Part shown: piece after piece, positions 52,096 to 61,293 of the stretch
Numbering within the stretch: the first letter of the stretch is position 1
Layout: the number at the start of each line of letters is the position of its first letter
Assembly (NCBI RefSeq): GCF_022899355.1
Contig: NZ_JALJCK010000004.1
Span: forward strand, 372,001 to 436,000
DNA length: 64,000 nt
Direction of reading: 5' to 3'
Source: Shinella yambaruensis
GTDB taxonomy: Bacteria > Pseudomonadota > Alphaproteobacteria > Rhizobiales > Rhizobiaceae
Notes under the pieces: model-generated
What the model was told of the DNA's origin: nothing
Seen by the model: the letters and a program-made list of their open reading frames with translations, nothing else
The model's database searches: none
Position numbers and translations under genes: made by a program

Positions 52096-52109
52096 GGGCA
52101 TTCATGCCC
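52096..52109. promoter_or_regulatory. Palindrome in the motA / DUF1217 divergent gap
   Basis: GGGCAT-TC-ATGCCC is a perfect palindrome 26 bp before the GTG of the DUF1217 gene. It resembles the GGCAT/ATGCC core found upstream of the che operon and flaA, but the spacing differs by one base. A shared regulator is possible only. Confidence 0.35.
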
Positions 52110-52135
52110 TCCCGAACCTTGATCGGCGGCCCATC

Positions 52136-52915
52136 GTGACGACCACCTATACGAGCTACAAGCTGATTACCGCGGACCTCCAGACGTCGCTGAAGCGCGT
52201 TTCGGAACAGCCGGACGTCAAGCGCGAGACGGAATACTACCTCGCCAGGATCGGCAGCGTGAAATCGATCGACGACTTCTTCGCCGACAGCAGGCTCTAC
52301 AACTACGCGATGAAGGCGCACGGCCTGGAGGACATGGCCTATGCCAAGGCCTTCATGCGCAAGGTGCTGACCGAGGGCGTGGACGACAAGGCGGCCTTCG
52401 CCAACCAGCTTTCCGATACGCGCTACAAGGAACTGGCGGAATCGCTGAACTTCGCCAGGCACGGCGAGGTCGCCACCACCTTCGAGCGCGCCCAGAAGGG
52501 CGTCGTCGACAAATATACCCGCCAGACGCTGGAGGTCAGTGCCGGCGAGGACAATACCGGCGTGCGCCTCGCGCTCTATTTCGAGCGCATGGCGCCCTCC
52601 ATCACCTCGGGCTATTCGATCATCGCCGACGACGCGCTGGCGCAGGTCGTGCGCACCGCGCTGCAGCTTCCCGCGGAGTTTGCCGCCACCGATATCGACC
52701 GGCAGGCGGAATTCTACGCGGACGTGCTCAACCTCGACGACTTCAAGGATACCTCGAAGGTCGGCAAGTTCCTCGAGCGCTTCACCTCCATGTGGGAGCT
52801 GGAGAACCCGTCCGGCAGCTACGATCCGATGACCGTCTTCCAGCCGTCGAGCCTCACCGGCATTTCGACGGACCTGCTCATTTCCATCAACAATCTGAAA
52901 CTCGGAGGTCGCTGA
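52136..52915 (+). CDS. DUF1217 family flagellar-cluster protein
   Basis: This 259-residue protein belongs to the DUF1217 family found inside rhizobial flagellar clusters, next to flgF. It is helical and soluble (LQTSLKRVSEQPDVKRETEYYL; RLYNYAMKAHGLEDMAYAKAFMRK; WELENPSGSYDPMTVFQP). Its function is unknown; the location suggests a role in rod assembly or export. It starts at GTG 52136 with a weak ribosome binding site, divergent from motA, and ends 1 bp before flgF with GGAGG inside its last codons. Confidence 0.8.
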   Translation: MTTTYTSYKLITADLQTSLKRVSEQPDVKRETEYYLARIGSVKSIDDFFADSRLYNYAMKAHGLEDMAYAKAFMRKVLTEGVDDKAAFANQLSDTRYKELAESLNFARHGEVATTFERAQKGVVDKYTRQTLEVSAGEDNTGVRLALYFERMAPSITSGYSIIADDALAQVVRTALQLPAEFAATDIDRQAEFYADVLNLDDFKDTSKVGKFLERFTSMWELENPSGSYDPMTVFQPSSLTGISTDLLISINNLKLGGR

Positions 52916-52916
52916 C

Positions 52917-53642
52917 ATGCAGACCGGGCTTTATGTATCGCTTTCGTCCCAGCTTGCGCTCGACCGCCGCCTGACGACGCTGGCCGACAACGTCGCGAAT
53001 TCGACGACCGTCGGCTTCCGCGCCGCGGAGGTGAAATTCAACCAGGTGGTCAGCGACCAGAAGGTCGCCGACGTCGCCTTCGTGTCGCCGGGCAACGAGT
53101 TCCTGTCCACCCGCAGCGGCGGCATGACCGAGACCGGCGGCACGCTCGATTTCGCCATCAAGGGCGACGCCTGGTTCCAGGTGGAGACGCCGTCCGGCCC
53201 GACGCTGACGCGTGACGGCCGCTTCACGGTGACCGATGCCGGCGAGCTGGTCTCCCTCAACGGCTACCCCGTGCTCGATGCCGGCGGCGGGCCGATCCAG
53301 CTCGATCTCGCCAACGGGCCGATCCTGCTCAGCGCCGACGGACAGCTCAACCAGAACGGCCAGCCCGTCGCCGCGCTCGGCCTGTTCCAGGCCGATCTGT
53401 CCGGCGGCTTCATGCGCGCCGGCAACAGCGGCATCATCACCAATGTCCCGCCGGAGCCGGTCGTCGACCGCGTCGATGCGGGCGTGGTGCAGGGCTACAT
53501 CGAGGAATCCAACGTCAACGCCATCAGCGAGATGACGCAGCTGATCCAGGTCACGCGCGCCTTCGAGAGCGTCGCTTCGCTGATGCGCGACAGCGAGGAG
53601 TCGCTGAAGGAAGCCATCCGCACCTTCGGCGGAAACCGGTAA
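52917..53642 (+). CDS. flgF: Flagellar proximal rod protein FlgF
   Basis: This 241-residue exported protein forms part of the rod. The N-terminal rod motif reads LALDRRLTTLADNVANSTTVGFR and the C-terminal one GYIEESNVNAISEMTQLIQVTRAFES, which pack together as a coiled coil. GGAGG lies 8 bp before ATG 52917. It forms a unit with the DUF1217 gene, fliI and the small membrane protein after it. Confidence 0.94.
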   Translation: MQTGLYVSLSSQLALDRRLTTLADNVANSTTVGFRAAEVKFNQVVSDQKVADVAFVSPGNEFLSTRSGGMTETGGTLDFAIKGDAWFQVETPSGPTLTRDGRFTVTDAGELVSLNGYPVLDAGGGPIQLDLANGPILLSADGQLNQNGQPVAALGLFQADLSGGFMRAGNSGIITNVPPEPVVDRVDAGVVQGYIEESNVNAISEMTQLIQVTRAFESVASLMRDSEESLKEAIRTFGGNR

Positions 53643-53648
53643 GCGCCC

Positions 53649-55055
53649 ATGACCTCGGCACAGGGCGGCATGGGCAACGAAACGGGCAGGGCCGGCGGCA
53701 AGCTGCGCGCGATGGCAGGCCTCGTCAAACGCTATTCCTCGCCGGAGTTCTCCGTGGCGCATGGCGGCCATGTCCAGACCATCGCGGCCGGGAACTATAC
53801 GGTGAGCGGCCTGTCGCGCCATGTGCGGCTCGGCGAGTTCGTCGCGCACCGCAGCCCGACCGGCATCCACCTCGGCGAGGTCGTCCGCGTCGAGCCGGAC
53901 ACCGTCGTCGTCTGCCCGATCGAGCCGGGCGAGCCGATCGGCATCCACGACGTGGTCATCCGCAAGGGCGCCTTCCGCGTGGCGCCGACATCGGCCTGGT
54001 GCGGCCGCACGATCAACGCGCTCGGTGAACCGATCGACGGGCGCGGCCCGCTCGTGCAGGGCGGCGTGCGCCGCTCGATCTCCAATTCCGCCCCGCCCTC
54101 GATGACGCGCAAGCGTGTCGAGACGGGCTTTTCCACCGGCGTGCGCGCGGTCGATATCTTCGCGCCGCTCTGCCTTGGCCAGCGCCTCGGCATCTTCGCC
54201 GGTTCGGGCGTCGGCAAGTCGACGCTGCTCTCCATGCTGGCGCGGGCCGATGCGTTCGACAAGGTGGTGATCGCGCTCGTCGGCGAGCGCGGCCGTGAAG
54301 TGCGTGAATTCATCGAGGATACGCTCGGCGACAACCTCGCAAAGTCGGTCGCCGTCGTCGCGACCAGCGACGAAAGCCCGATGCTGCGCAAGATGGCGCC
54401 GCTGACCGCCGTGACGATCGCCGAGCACTACCGCGACCAGGGCGACAACGTGCTGCTGATCATCGACAGCGTGACGCGTTTTGCCCATGCCATCCGCGAG
54501 GTGGCGACCGCCTCCGGCGAGCCGCCGATCGCCCGCGGCTATCCGGCCTCCGTCTTCACCGAGCTGCCGCGTCTCCTGGAGCGCGCGGGGCCGGGCGCCG
54601 AAGGGGCAGGCACGATCACGGCGATCATCTCGATCCTCGTCGACGGCGACAACCACAACGACCCGATCGCCGACTCGACGCGCGGCATCCTCGACGGTCA
54701 TATCGTGCTGGAGCGCAGCCTCGCCGAAGAGGGGCGGTATCCGCCGATCAACCCGCTTGCCTCCATCTCGCGCCTTGCCCGCAAGGCCTGGACGCCGGAT
54801 CAGGAGCGGCTGGTGGCGCGGCTGAAGGCCCTCATCCACCGCTTCGAGGAAACACGGGACCTGCGCCTCATCGGCGGCTATCGCCCGGGTGCCGATCCCG
54901 ACCTCGACATGGCGATCAAGCAGGTGCCGATCATCTATGAGGTTCTGAAACAGACGCCGGGCGAACCGCCCGCCGGCGATGCATTCTCCGATCTTGCCAT
55001 GGCGCTGAAGAACGCGGCCGGGCAGGGCGGTGCGCCGGCAACGAGAAGGGGATGA
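53649..55055 (+). CDS. fliI: Flagellum-specific ATPase FliI
   Basis: This 468-residue F1-like ATPase drives entry of flagellar proteins into the export gate. Walker A is FAGSGVGKST (about residues 186-193), Walker B VLLIIDSVTRFAHA, and the family signatures GERGREVREFIED and ADSTRGILDGHIVLER are present. ATG 53649 lies 6 bp after flgF; a second in-frame ATG at 53670 cannot be excluded. Its stop overlaps the next gene's ATG by 4 bp. Confidence 0.94.
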   Translation: MTSAQGGMGNETGRAGGKLRAMAGLVKRYSSPEFSVAHGGHVQTIAAGNYTVSGLSRHVRLGEFVAHRSPTGIHLGEVVRVEPDTVVVCPIEPGEPIGIHDVVIRKGAFRVAPTSAWCGRTINALGEPIDGRGPLVQGGVRRSISNSAPPSMTRKRVETGFSTGVRAVDIFAPLCLGQRLGIFAGSGVGKSTLLSMLARADAFDKVVIALVGERGREVREFIEDTLGDNLAKSVAVVATSDESPMLRKMAPLTAVTIAEHYRDQGDNVLLIIDSVTRFAHAIREVATASGEPPIARGYPASVFTELPRLLERAGPGAEGAGTITAIISILVDGDNHNDPIADSTRGILDGHIVLERSLAEEGRYPPINPLASISRLARKAWTPDQERLVARLKALIHRFEETRDLRLIGGYRPGADPDLDMAIKQVPIIYEVLKQTPGEPPAGDAFSDLAMALKNAAGQGGAPATRRG

Positions 55056-55618
55056 CAGTGACGGATTTCGATGCGGACCAGGCCATTCAGCCGATGAAGC
55101 GCTCGAACAGCGGGCGTTATTCGACGGGCGACAAGCTGCTGGTGGGCACGGGCGTGCTGCTCGCCGCCATGGCCGCCTTCTTCCCGTGGTATGTCTTCCT
55201 GAACCCGGAAAAGTTCTCCGTGCCGGCGCTGTGGGAAGGCACGACCCGCGACCTGCCGGAAACGGCGGCCAAGGACGTGATGAGCGTTTCGCCCGCCGCC
55301 ATGGTGGACGACGACAACGATCCGGGGCTCGAAAGCCTCGACCCCGTTTCGACCGCCACCGCGCCCAGCGTCGGCGAGAAGGAGAAGTCGCTCGGCGCGC
55401 CCGTCGAAACCGGCCTCGACCAGCCGCTGCCGGCCTCGTCCGGCTTCCGGCTGATGCATGTGGCCAACGGCCGGGCGCTGATCGAGGATGCCACCGGCAT
55501 GTATATCGTGCGTGTCGGCTCGATCCTGCCGGACAACAGCCGCCTTGCGACCCTCGAGCAGCGCGACGGCGCCTGGGTCATCGTCACCTCGAACGGCGAC
55601 ATCATCAAGCGTAACTGA
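55052..55618 (+). CDS. Small membrane protein coupled to fliI
   Basis: This 188-residue protein has one membrane span (about residues 27-50, KLLVGTGVLLAAMAAFFPWYVFL), an acidic and disordered middle (about 75-125) and a compact C-terminal part (SGFRLMHVANGRALIEDATGMYIVRVGSILPDNS) that resembles a small beta domain. It overlaps fliI by 4 bp (ATGA), so it is surely part of the flagellar unit. No function is known to me; a role in export or rod assembly is inferred from context. Confidence 0.72.
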   Translation: MTVTDFDADQAIQPMKRSNSGRYSTGDKLLVGTGVLLAAMAAFFPWYVFLNPEKFSVPALWEGTTRDLPETAAKDVMSVSPAAMVDDDNDPGLESLDPVSTATAPSVGEKEKSLGAPVETGLDQPLPASSGFRLMHVANGRALIEDATGMYIVRVGSILPDNSRLATLEQRDGAWVIVTSNGDIIKRN

Positions 55619-55933
55619 TCGGGGCAAGACCCCAAAGGCATGGCGCTCGCTTGTGGCGTGCCCCTCACCCTAACCCTCTCCCCGCAGGCGGGGAGAGGGG
55701 ACCTGCCTCACGAAACCGTATTGGCCGGGGCAGCCGGCGCGGCATATCCCTTCTCCCCGCTTGCGGGGAGAAGGTGGCCGACAGGCCGGATAAGGGGCCA
55801 GTCCCCGTGCCCTGCCAAAGCCGCCGATACTTATTCCTTCACGAATTCAGCCGGTTGCAAACAAACCGCCGCGCAGCAAGTCTGACGCAAGATTGGCTCC
55901 GTAGGTTCGCCGTGAACAAGGATGGAGCTTGTC
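55619..55933. other. 315-bp gap with RIME-like element, upstream of flgB
   Basis: Most of this gap is the RIME-like element at 55661-55797. The remaining 136 bp (55798-55933) are more AT-rich and probably hold the flgB promoter; no gene was seen. Confidence 0.5.
55661..55797 (-). repeat. RIME-like palindromic intergenic element, copy 2
   Basis: A 137-bp element with the same parts as 28018-28128 but in opposite orientation: it ends in GGTGGCCGACAGGCCGGAT, the complement of the start of copy 1. Palindromes CTCTCCCCGC..GCGGGGAGAG and TTCTCCCCGC..GCGGGGAGAA are intact. It separates the fliI unit from the flgB unit. Confidence 0.75.
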
Positions 55934-56317
55934 ATGCAACCGATACAACTGTTTGAACTGGCCTCGAAACAAGCCGAATGGCTATCCGTCCGCCAGAGTG
56001 TGGTTGCAGGCAACATCGCCAACGCGAACACCCCCGGATTCAGGGCGAAGGACGTCACCCCCTTTCAGGCGGTGCTCGAAACGACGGGCATCCGCATGGC
56101 GGCGACGCAGCCGGGCCATCTCACCGATGGCGGCGAAATGGCGAGCCGCGTCGTCGAGACCAAACCCACCGACGGGATCGGCGTGCAGGAGTCCGGCAAC
56201 ACGGTCGGCCTTGCCGAGGAACTCATGAAGGAGGGCCAGGTCAAGCGTGAGTTCGAGTTGAATGCCGGCCTCGTCAAGGCCTTTCATCGCATGATGCTGA
56301 TGACAGTCAGAAGGTAA
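55934..56317 (+). CDS. flgB: Flagellar basal-body rod protein FlgB
   Basis: This 127-residue rod protein sits next to the MS ring. It has the rod-family motif VRQSVVAGNIANANTPGFRAKDV at the N-terminus and a C-terminal helix KREFELNAGLVKAFHRMMLM. The second of two in-frame ATGs (55934) is chosen: GGAG lies 6 nt upstream, while the first (55922) abuts the only AAGG. First gene of the flgB-fliP unit. Confidence 0.94.
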   Translation: MQPIQLFELASKQAEWLSVRQSVVAGNIANANTPGFRAKDVTPFQAVLETTGIRMAATQPGHLTDGGEMASRVVETKPTDGIGVQESGNTVGLAEELMKEGQVKREFELNAGLVKAFHRMMLMTVRR

Positions 56318-56320
56318 GAA

Positions 56321-56740
56321 ATGGATCCGCTCATTGCTTCAATGAAAGTCGCGGCCTCGGGTCTGGAAGCACAGTCCACCCGTATCCGCATCGTTTCGGA
56401 AAACCTGGCGAACGCCCGCTCGACAGGCGACACCCCCGGCGCCGATCCTTTCCGCCGCAAGACCGTGACCTTCGCGGCTGAGCTTGACCGGGTGAGCGGC
56501 GCGTCGCTCGTCGAGGTCGAGCGCCTCGGCTTCGACGAAGGCGAGTTCGCGACGGAATACGACCCCGGCAACCCGGCGGCGAATGCCGACGGCATCGTCA
56601 AGATGCCGAATGTCAACATGCTGGTGGAAATGGCCGACATGCGGGAAGCCAACCGCTCCTATGAAGCCAACCTGCAGAGCATCAAGCAGTCGCGCGACCT
56701 GATCAGCGCGACCATCGATCTCCTGAGGGCCTCGCAATGA
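56321..56740 (+). CDS. flgC: Flagellar basal-body rod protein FlgC
   Basis: This 139-residue rod protein has the motif [21 protein letters not shown] at the N-terminus and [22 protein letters not shown] at the C-terminus, typical of FlgC. It starts 3 bp after flgB and overlaps fliE by 4 bp. Confidence 0.95.
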   Translation: MDPLIASMKVAASGLEAQSTRIRIVSENLANARSTGDTPGADPFRRKTVTFAAELDRVSGASLVEVERLGFDEGEFATEYDPGNPAANADGIVKMPNVNMLVEMADMREANRSYEANLQSIKQSRDLISATIDLLRASQ

Positions 56741-57075
56741 TCGAAAGCGTAAAGGGCGTCAATTCGCTCTTCTCCACCAACGCCCTCTCGGGCGTCACCA
56801 CCGAGACGTCCAATTCGGTGTCCGCCTCCGCTGCGGCCGTGCAGGGCACGGGAACCCAGATGAGCTTCGCCCAGGTGATGGGCGACGTGGCGACGGACAT
56901 GGTGGACAGGCTGAAGCTCAGCGAGACCAAGTCCTTCGAAGCCATCCAGGGCAAGGCGACGACCCGCGAAGTGGTCGACGCCGTCATGAGCGCCGAGCAG
57001 ACGCTGCAGACCGCCATCGCCATCCGCGACAAGATCGTCACCGCCTATCTCGAAGTCGCAAGAATGCAGATCTGA
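56737..57075 (+). CDS. fliE: Flagellar hook-basal body protein FliE
   Basis: This 112-residue protein joins the MS ring to the rod. The C-terminal FliE signature is visible: [37 protein letters not shown]. The N-terminal part is Ser/Thr-rich. It starts in an ATGA overlap with flgC, 9 bp before flgG. Confidence 0.94.
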   Translation: MIESVKGVNSLFSTNALSGVTTETSNSVSASAAAVQGTGTQMSFAQVMGDVATDMVDRLKLSETKSFEAIQGKATTREVVDAVMSAEQTLQTAIAIRDKIVTAYLEVARMQI

Positions 57076-57084
57076 GGACCGGAC

Positions 57085-57867
57085 ATGAAAGCCCTTGCCA
57101 TCGCCGCCACCGGCATGAACGCGCAGCAGACCAACCTTGAAGTCATCGCGAACAACATCGCGAACATCAACACGACCGGCTTCAAGCGCGCCCGCGCCGA
57201 ATTCTCGGACCTGCTCTACCAGACCGAGCGCGCCGCCGGCGTGCCGAACCGCGCCAACCAGGCCGTCGTGCCGGAGGGGGCCATCATCGGCCTCGGCGTG
57301 AAGACGGCCGCCATCCGCAACCTGCATCTCCAGGGCGGCCTGACGAGCACCGGCAACTCCTTCGACCTCGCGCTCATCGGCCGCGGCTGGTTCCAGATCG
57401 AGGCGGCGGATGGCTCCACGCTCTACACCCGAGCCGGCGCCTTCAACACGAATGCCGAAGGCCAGCTCGTGACGCTCGACGGCTACACTGTCGTGCCGGG
57501 CATCAACGTGCCGCAGGATGCGACGGAGATCACGGTCAGCAAGTCCGGCCAGGTCTATGCGACCGTCGGCGGCCAGCAGCAGGAACTCGGCCAGATCACG
57601 CTGGCGAACTTCGTCAACGAGGCGGGCCTCGAGCCGCTCGGCGAAAACCTCTTCCGCGAGACCGCGGCCTCGGGCCCGGCCAATGTCGGCGCGCCGGACG
57701 AGGCGGGCTTCGCCTATATCCAGCAGAACTACCTCGAAGCGTCGAACGTCGATCCGGTCAAGGAAATCACCGACCTGATCTCCGCCCAGCGCGCCTATGA
57801 GATGAACTCCAAGATCATCCAGGCGGCGGACGAAATGGCGGCCGTGGTCAGCAAGAACCTGAGATAG
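57085..57867 (+). CDS. flgG: Flagellar distal rod protein FlgG
   Basis: This 260-residue rod protein has the family length and motifs: [26 protein letters not shown] at the N-terminus, [14 protein letters not shown] and [21 protein letters not shown] in the core, and [38 protein letters not shown] at the C-terminus. Confidence 0.96.
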   Translation: MKALAIAATGMNAQQTNLEVIANNIANINTTGFKRARAEFSDLLYQTERAAGVPNRANQAVVPEGAIIGLGVKTAAIRNLHLQGGLTSTGNSFDLALIGRGWFQIEAADGSTLYTRAGAFNTNAEGQLVTLDGYTVVPGINVPQDATEITVSKSGQVYATVGGQQQELGQITLANFVNEAGLEPLGENLFRETAASGPANVGAPDEAGFAYIQQNYLEASNVDPVKEITDLISAQRAYEMNSKIIQAADEMAAVVSKNLR

Positions 57868-57886
57868 AAACCAACATGCGGGGAAC

Positions 57887-58396
57887 ATGATGTTTCGCCT
57901 GAAAGCAGCACTTCGGAATGGAAAGACCCTGTCAGCCCGGTGGCGCGCGGCCCTCGTCGCGCCTGCCGCGCTTGCCGGTCTTCTCGTGGCCGACGCGGCT
58001 CTGGCCGATATGCGCACCGCCGTCGTGCCCAAGCGCATCATCTATCCCGGCGAGGAGATCCAGGCGGGGCAGCTCGAAGTGGTCGAGGTGACCAACCCGA
58101 ACATCGTCAAGGGATTTGCCGAAAGCATTTCCGACGTCAGCGGGCTCGTCACCAAGCGCACCCTGCTGCCCGGCCGCGTCATCCTCGTCTCGGCCCTGCG
58201 CGAGCCCTTCCTCGTGAACCGTGGTTCCACCGTGCAGATGGTCTTCGACAACGGTTCGCTCGTCATCCGCGCCAGCGGCACGCCTCTGCAGGATGCCGCC
58301 GTCGGCGAACTCATCCGGATCCGCAACAAGGACACGGGCGTGATCGTCTCCGGCACGGTCATGGCCGACGGAACCGTGCATGTGGTGGCGAAATGA
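57887..58396 (+). CDS. flgA: Flagellar P-ring assembly protein FlgA
   Basis: This 169-residue periplasmic chaperone helps FlgI form the P ring. A signal peptide (hydrophobic residues about 22-38, ALVAPAALAGLLVADAALA) is followed by the SAF/FlgA domain: RIIYPGEEIQAGQLEVVEV, VTKRTLLPGRVILVSALREP and GTPLQDAAVGELIRIRN. ATG 57887 is followed directly by a second ATG at 57890. It overlaps flgI by 4 bp. Confidence 0.93.
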   Translation: MMFRLKAALRNGKTLSARWRAALVAPAALAGLLVADAALADMRTAVVPKRIIYPGEEIQAGQLEVVEVTNPNIVKGFAESISDVSGLVTKRTLLPGRVILVSALREPFLVNRGSTVQMVFDNGSLVIRASGTPLQDAAVGELIRIRNKDTGVIVSGTVMADGTVHVVAK

Positions 58397-59508
58397 TGCG
58401 TGACTTCCTCTCCCGCGCCCTTGCCGTTCTCGCCTGCCTCGTGCTGGCGGCCGGACCGGCGCTGCCGGCGGCCCGCATCAAGGACGTCGCCTCGCTGCAG
58501 GCCGGCCGCGACAACCAGCTGATCGGATACGGCCTCGTCGTCGGCCTCCAGGGCACGGGCGACAGCATGCGTTCCTCGCCCTTCACCGAGCAGTCCATGC
58601 GGGCGATGCTGCAGAATCTCGGCATCTCCATGGTGGGCACGCAGACGCGCGCCAAGAACATCGCGGCCGTGCTCGTCACCGCCAACCTGCCGCCCTTCGC
58701 CAGTCCCGGCAGTCGCATCGACGTGACCGTCGGTTCGCTCGGCGATGCCTCGTCGCTACGCGGCGGCACGCTCGTCATGACCTCGCTCTCGGGCGCCGAC
58801 GGCCAGATCTACGCGGTCGCGCAGGGCTCGATCGTCGTCACCGGCGTCAGCGCCGGCGGCGAGGCGGCGACCGTGCAGCAGGGCATCACCACCGCCGGCC
58901 GCGTGCCGAACGGCGCCATCATCGAGCGGGAATTGCCCTCGCGCTTCAAGGATTCCTCCGACCTGGTGCTGCAACTGCGCAATCCCGACTTTTCCACCTC
59001 CGTCGGCATGGCGGACGCGATCAACCGCTACGCGTCCGCGCAGTACGGCGGGGCGATCGCCGAATCGCGCGATTCGCAGTCGGTCTACATCGCCAAGCCG
59101 AAAACGGCCGACCTCGCCCGCCTGATGGCCGATATCGAGAACCTCGTCATCGAGACCGATGCGCCCGCGCGCGTCGTCGTCAACGAGCGCACGGGGACGA
59201 TCGTCATCGGTCAGGACGTGCGCATCTCGCCCGTCGCCGTCAGCTACGGAACGCTGACCGTGCAGATCAACGAAATGCCCAAGGTCATACAGCCCGAACC
59301 GTTCTCCAAGGGCGTGACGGCGGTCGAGCCGAACACGGACATCCTCGTCCAGCAAGATGGCGGCACGGTCGCCCTGCTCGACGGATCGAGCCTGCGCTCG
59401 CTGGTCACCGGTCTCAACAGCATCGGCGTCAAGCCGGATGGCATCATCTCCATCCTGCAGAGCATCAAGACCGCAGGCGCCCTCCAGGCAGAACTGGTGC
59501 TGCAATGA
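58393..59508 (+). CDS. flgI: Flagellar P-ring protein FlgI
   Basis: This 371-residue periplasmic protein builds the P ring. A signal peptide (LAVLACLVLAAGPALPAA) precedes ARIKDVASLQAGRDNQLIGYGLVVGLQGTGD, the FlgI signature; ERTGTIVIGQDVRISPVAVS and the C-terminal LVTGLNSIGVKPDGIISILQSIKTAGALQAEL complete the family pattern. Two ATGs (58393 and 58396) are possible; the first overlaps the flgA stop. Confidence 0.95.
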   Translation: MMRDFLSRALAVLACLVLAAGPALPAARIKDVASLQAGRDNQLIGYGLVVGLQGTGDSMRSSPFTEQSMRAMLQNLGISMVGTQTRAKNIAAVLVTANLPPFASPGSRIDVTVGSLGDASSLRGGTLVMTSLSGADGQIYAVAQGSIVVTGVSAGGEAATVQQGITTAGRVPNGAIIERELPSRFKDSSDLVLQLRNPDFSTSVGMADAINRYASAQYGGAIAESRDSQSVYIAKPKTADLARLMADIENLVIETDAPARVVVNERTGTIVIGQDVRISPVAVSYGTLTVQINEMPKVIQPEPFSKGVTAVEPNTDILVQQDGGTVALLDGSSLRSLVTGLNSIGVKPDGIISILQSIKTAGALQAELVLQ

Positions 59509-60053
59509 CGACAGTCACGACCCTCATCGCCGTCAGGACGCTGGCGCGCAAGCTCGCGCTGCCGATCGCCGGCTTCGTGCTGATGGCCATTCCCGGCGCC
59601 TTCGCCGAGGAACGCCCGGTCATCATGACGACCAAGGCGACCGCCGACGAGATCCGCGAATTCTGCACCAATATCGCGGACGCGGCGCGCGACCAGCGCT
59701 ATCTCCTCCAGAAACAGGAACTGGAAAGCCTCCAGAAGGATATCGACGCACGCATCAAGACGCTGGAGACCCGCCGCGCCGAATACGAGGACTGGCTCAA
59801 CCGCCGCAACAACTTCCTCAAGACGGCCGAGGCGGGGCTCGTCGAGATCTATCGCAAGATGAAGCCCGATGCGGCGGCCGCGCAGCTTGCCGAGATCAAC
59901 CCGGAGATCGCCTCGGCGATCGTCATGAAGCTGCCGCCGCGCCAGTCGAGCACGATCCTGGCGGAAATGCCGGCCGACAAGGCCGCGCTGCTCACGCGGC
60001 TCATCGCCATCGTGGGCGATCCGAATACGTCAAAGTCAAAGGACCCGTCATGA
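59505..60053 (+). CDS. motE: Motility protein MotE, chaperone for MotC
   Basis: This 182-residue exported protein has a signal peptide (ending AIPGAFA), a long coiled coil (about residues 60-110, QKQELESLQKDIDARIKTLETRR) and a C-terminal MgtE-N-like helical part (ASAIVMKLPPRQSSTILAEM). In S. meliloti MotE dimers help fold and stabilise periplasmic MotC. The position between flgI and flgH is that seen in rhizobia. Overlaps flgI and flgH by 4 bp each. Confidence 0.9.
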   Translation: MTTVTTLIAVRTLARKLALPIAGFVLMAIPGAFAEERPVIMTTKATADEIREFCTNIADAARDQRYLLQKQELESLQKDIDARIKTLETRRAEYEDWLNRRNNFLKTAEAGLVEIYRKMKPDAAAAQLAEINPEIASAIVMKLPPRQSSTILAEMPADKAALLTRLIAIVGDPNTSKSKDPS

Positions 60054-60760
60054 AGAAGACCGCCTCCGCACTCGCCGTCGCGCTGGCGCTTTCGGGCTGC
60101 ACGAGCCAGGCCATCAACGAGATCGGCCGCGCGCCTGCGATGAGCCCGATCGGCAGCGGCCTCAACTATGCGGAAACGCCGCAGATGGCGATGTATCCCA
60201 AGCAGCCGCGCACGGCGGTTGCCGGCTATTCGATCTGGAGCGACCAGCAGTCGGCGCTCTTCAAGGATTCGCGCGCCTTCAAGGTCGGCGATATCCTGAC
60301 GGTCAACATCCGCGTCAACGACCGGGCGAGCTTCGACAACAAGACCGACCGCTCGCGCACCAACAAGAGCGGCATGAATTTCGGCTTCGGCGGCTCGGGC
60401 AACAATTTCAAGGTCGATACGGAAGCCGACCTCAACTACGGCTCCTCGACCAGCACCAAGGGCGACGGCTCGACGGAGCGTTCCGAGCGGCTGAACCTGC
60501 TCGTCGCCGCCGTGGTGACGGGCGTCATCGAGAACGGCAACCTCCTGATCAGCGGTTCGCAGGAAGTGCGCGTCAACCACGAGCTTCGCATCCTCAACGT
60601 CGCCGGCATCGTGCGCCCGCAGGATGTCGACGCCGACAACCAGATCGCCTATGAGCGCATCGCGGAGGCGCGCATCTCCTATGGCGGCCGCGGCCGCCTG
60701 ACCGAGGTGCAGCAGCCGCCATGGGGCCAGCAGGCGGTGGACCTGCTCTCGCCGATCTGA
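60050..60760 (+). CDS. flgH: Flagellar L-ring lipoprotein FlgH
   Basis: This 236-residue outer-membrane lipoprotein forms the L ring. The lipobox LALSGC puts the lipid on Cys17. The body has YSIWSDQQSALFKDSRAFKVGDILTV, SRTNKSGM and GNLLISGSQEVRVNHELRILNVAGIVRP, all typical. It begins in an ATGA overlap with motE. Confidence 0.95.
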   Translation: MKKTASALAVALALSGCTSQAINEIGRAPAMSPIGSGLNYAETPQMAMYPKQPRTAVAGYSIWSDQQSALFKDSRAFKVGDILTVNIRVNDRASFDNKTDRSRTNKSGMNFGFGGSGNNFKVDTEADLNYGSSTSTKGDGSTERSERLNLLVAAVVTGVIENGNLLISGSQEVRVNHELRILNVAGIVRPQDVDADNQIAYERIAEARISYGGRGRLTEVQQPPWGQQAVDLLSPI

Positions 60761-60789
60761 CGCAGCCCTGACAATACAGGAAGACGAAC

Positions 60790-61293
60790 ATGGCGGACGA
60801 AGAAGAGGTCGTCGAGAAGAAGAAGCCCACGCTGGTCATCACCATCGCGGCCATTGCCGGGCTGACGCTGCTGGCGGCCGGCGGCGGCTGGTTCCTGGGC
60901 AACATGCTCGCCCCGCCGCCCGCCGAAAAGCCGGCGGAAGAGGTGGTGAAGGCGGAGGGCGGCACGGAAGGCGAGGCGGCCGAGGTCGTGCCGCATATCT
61001 CCACCGAGGCGAATGGCGTCGTGCTGCTCGATCCGATCACCAGCAACCTTGCCTATCCTTCGGACAACCGTGTCCGTCTCGAAGTCGCGCTGATGTTCAA
61101 AGGCGTGCCGGACGTCAAGCTCGCCGAGGAGATCCACCAGGACATCCTCGCCTATATGCGCACGGTCTCGCTCCAGCAGGTGCAGGGCCCGCGCGGGTTC
61201 CAATATCTCCGGGAAGACCTGCAGGAGCGGGTTGACCTCAGGTCCGAAGGGCGCGTAACCAACGTCATGTTCCGGACCTTTGTGATCGAATGA
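60790..61293 (+). CDS. fliL: Flagellar basal-body-associated protein FliL
   Basis: This 167-residue single-span membrane protein surrounds the stator and aids torque. A membrane helix lies at about residues 17-37 (LVITIAAIAGLTLLAAGGGWF), followed by a Glu-rich linker and a periplasmic domain with NRVRLEVALMFKG and the C-terminal GRVTNVMFRTFVIE. ATG 60790 follows AGGAAGACGAAC. Overlaps fliP by 4 bp. Confidence 0.92.
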   Translation: MADEEEVVEKKKPTLVITIAAIAGLTLLAAGGGWFLGNMLAPPPAEKPAEEVVKAEGGTEGEAAEVVPHISTEANGVVLLDPITSNLAYPSDNRVRLEVALMFKGVPDVKLAEEIHQDILAYMRTVSLQQVQGPRGFQYLREDLQERVDLRSEGRVTNVMFRTFVIE

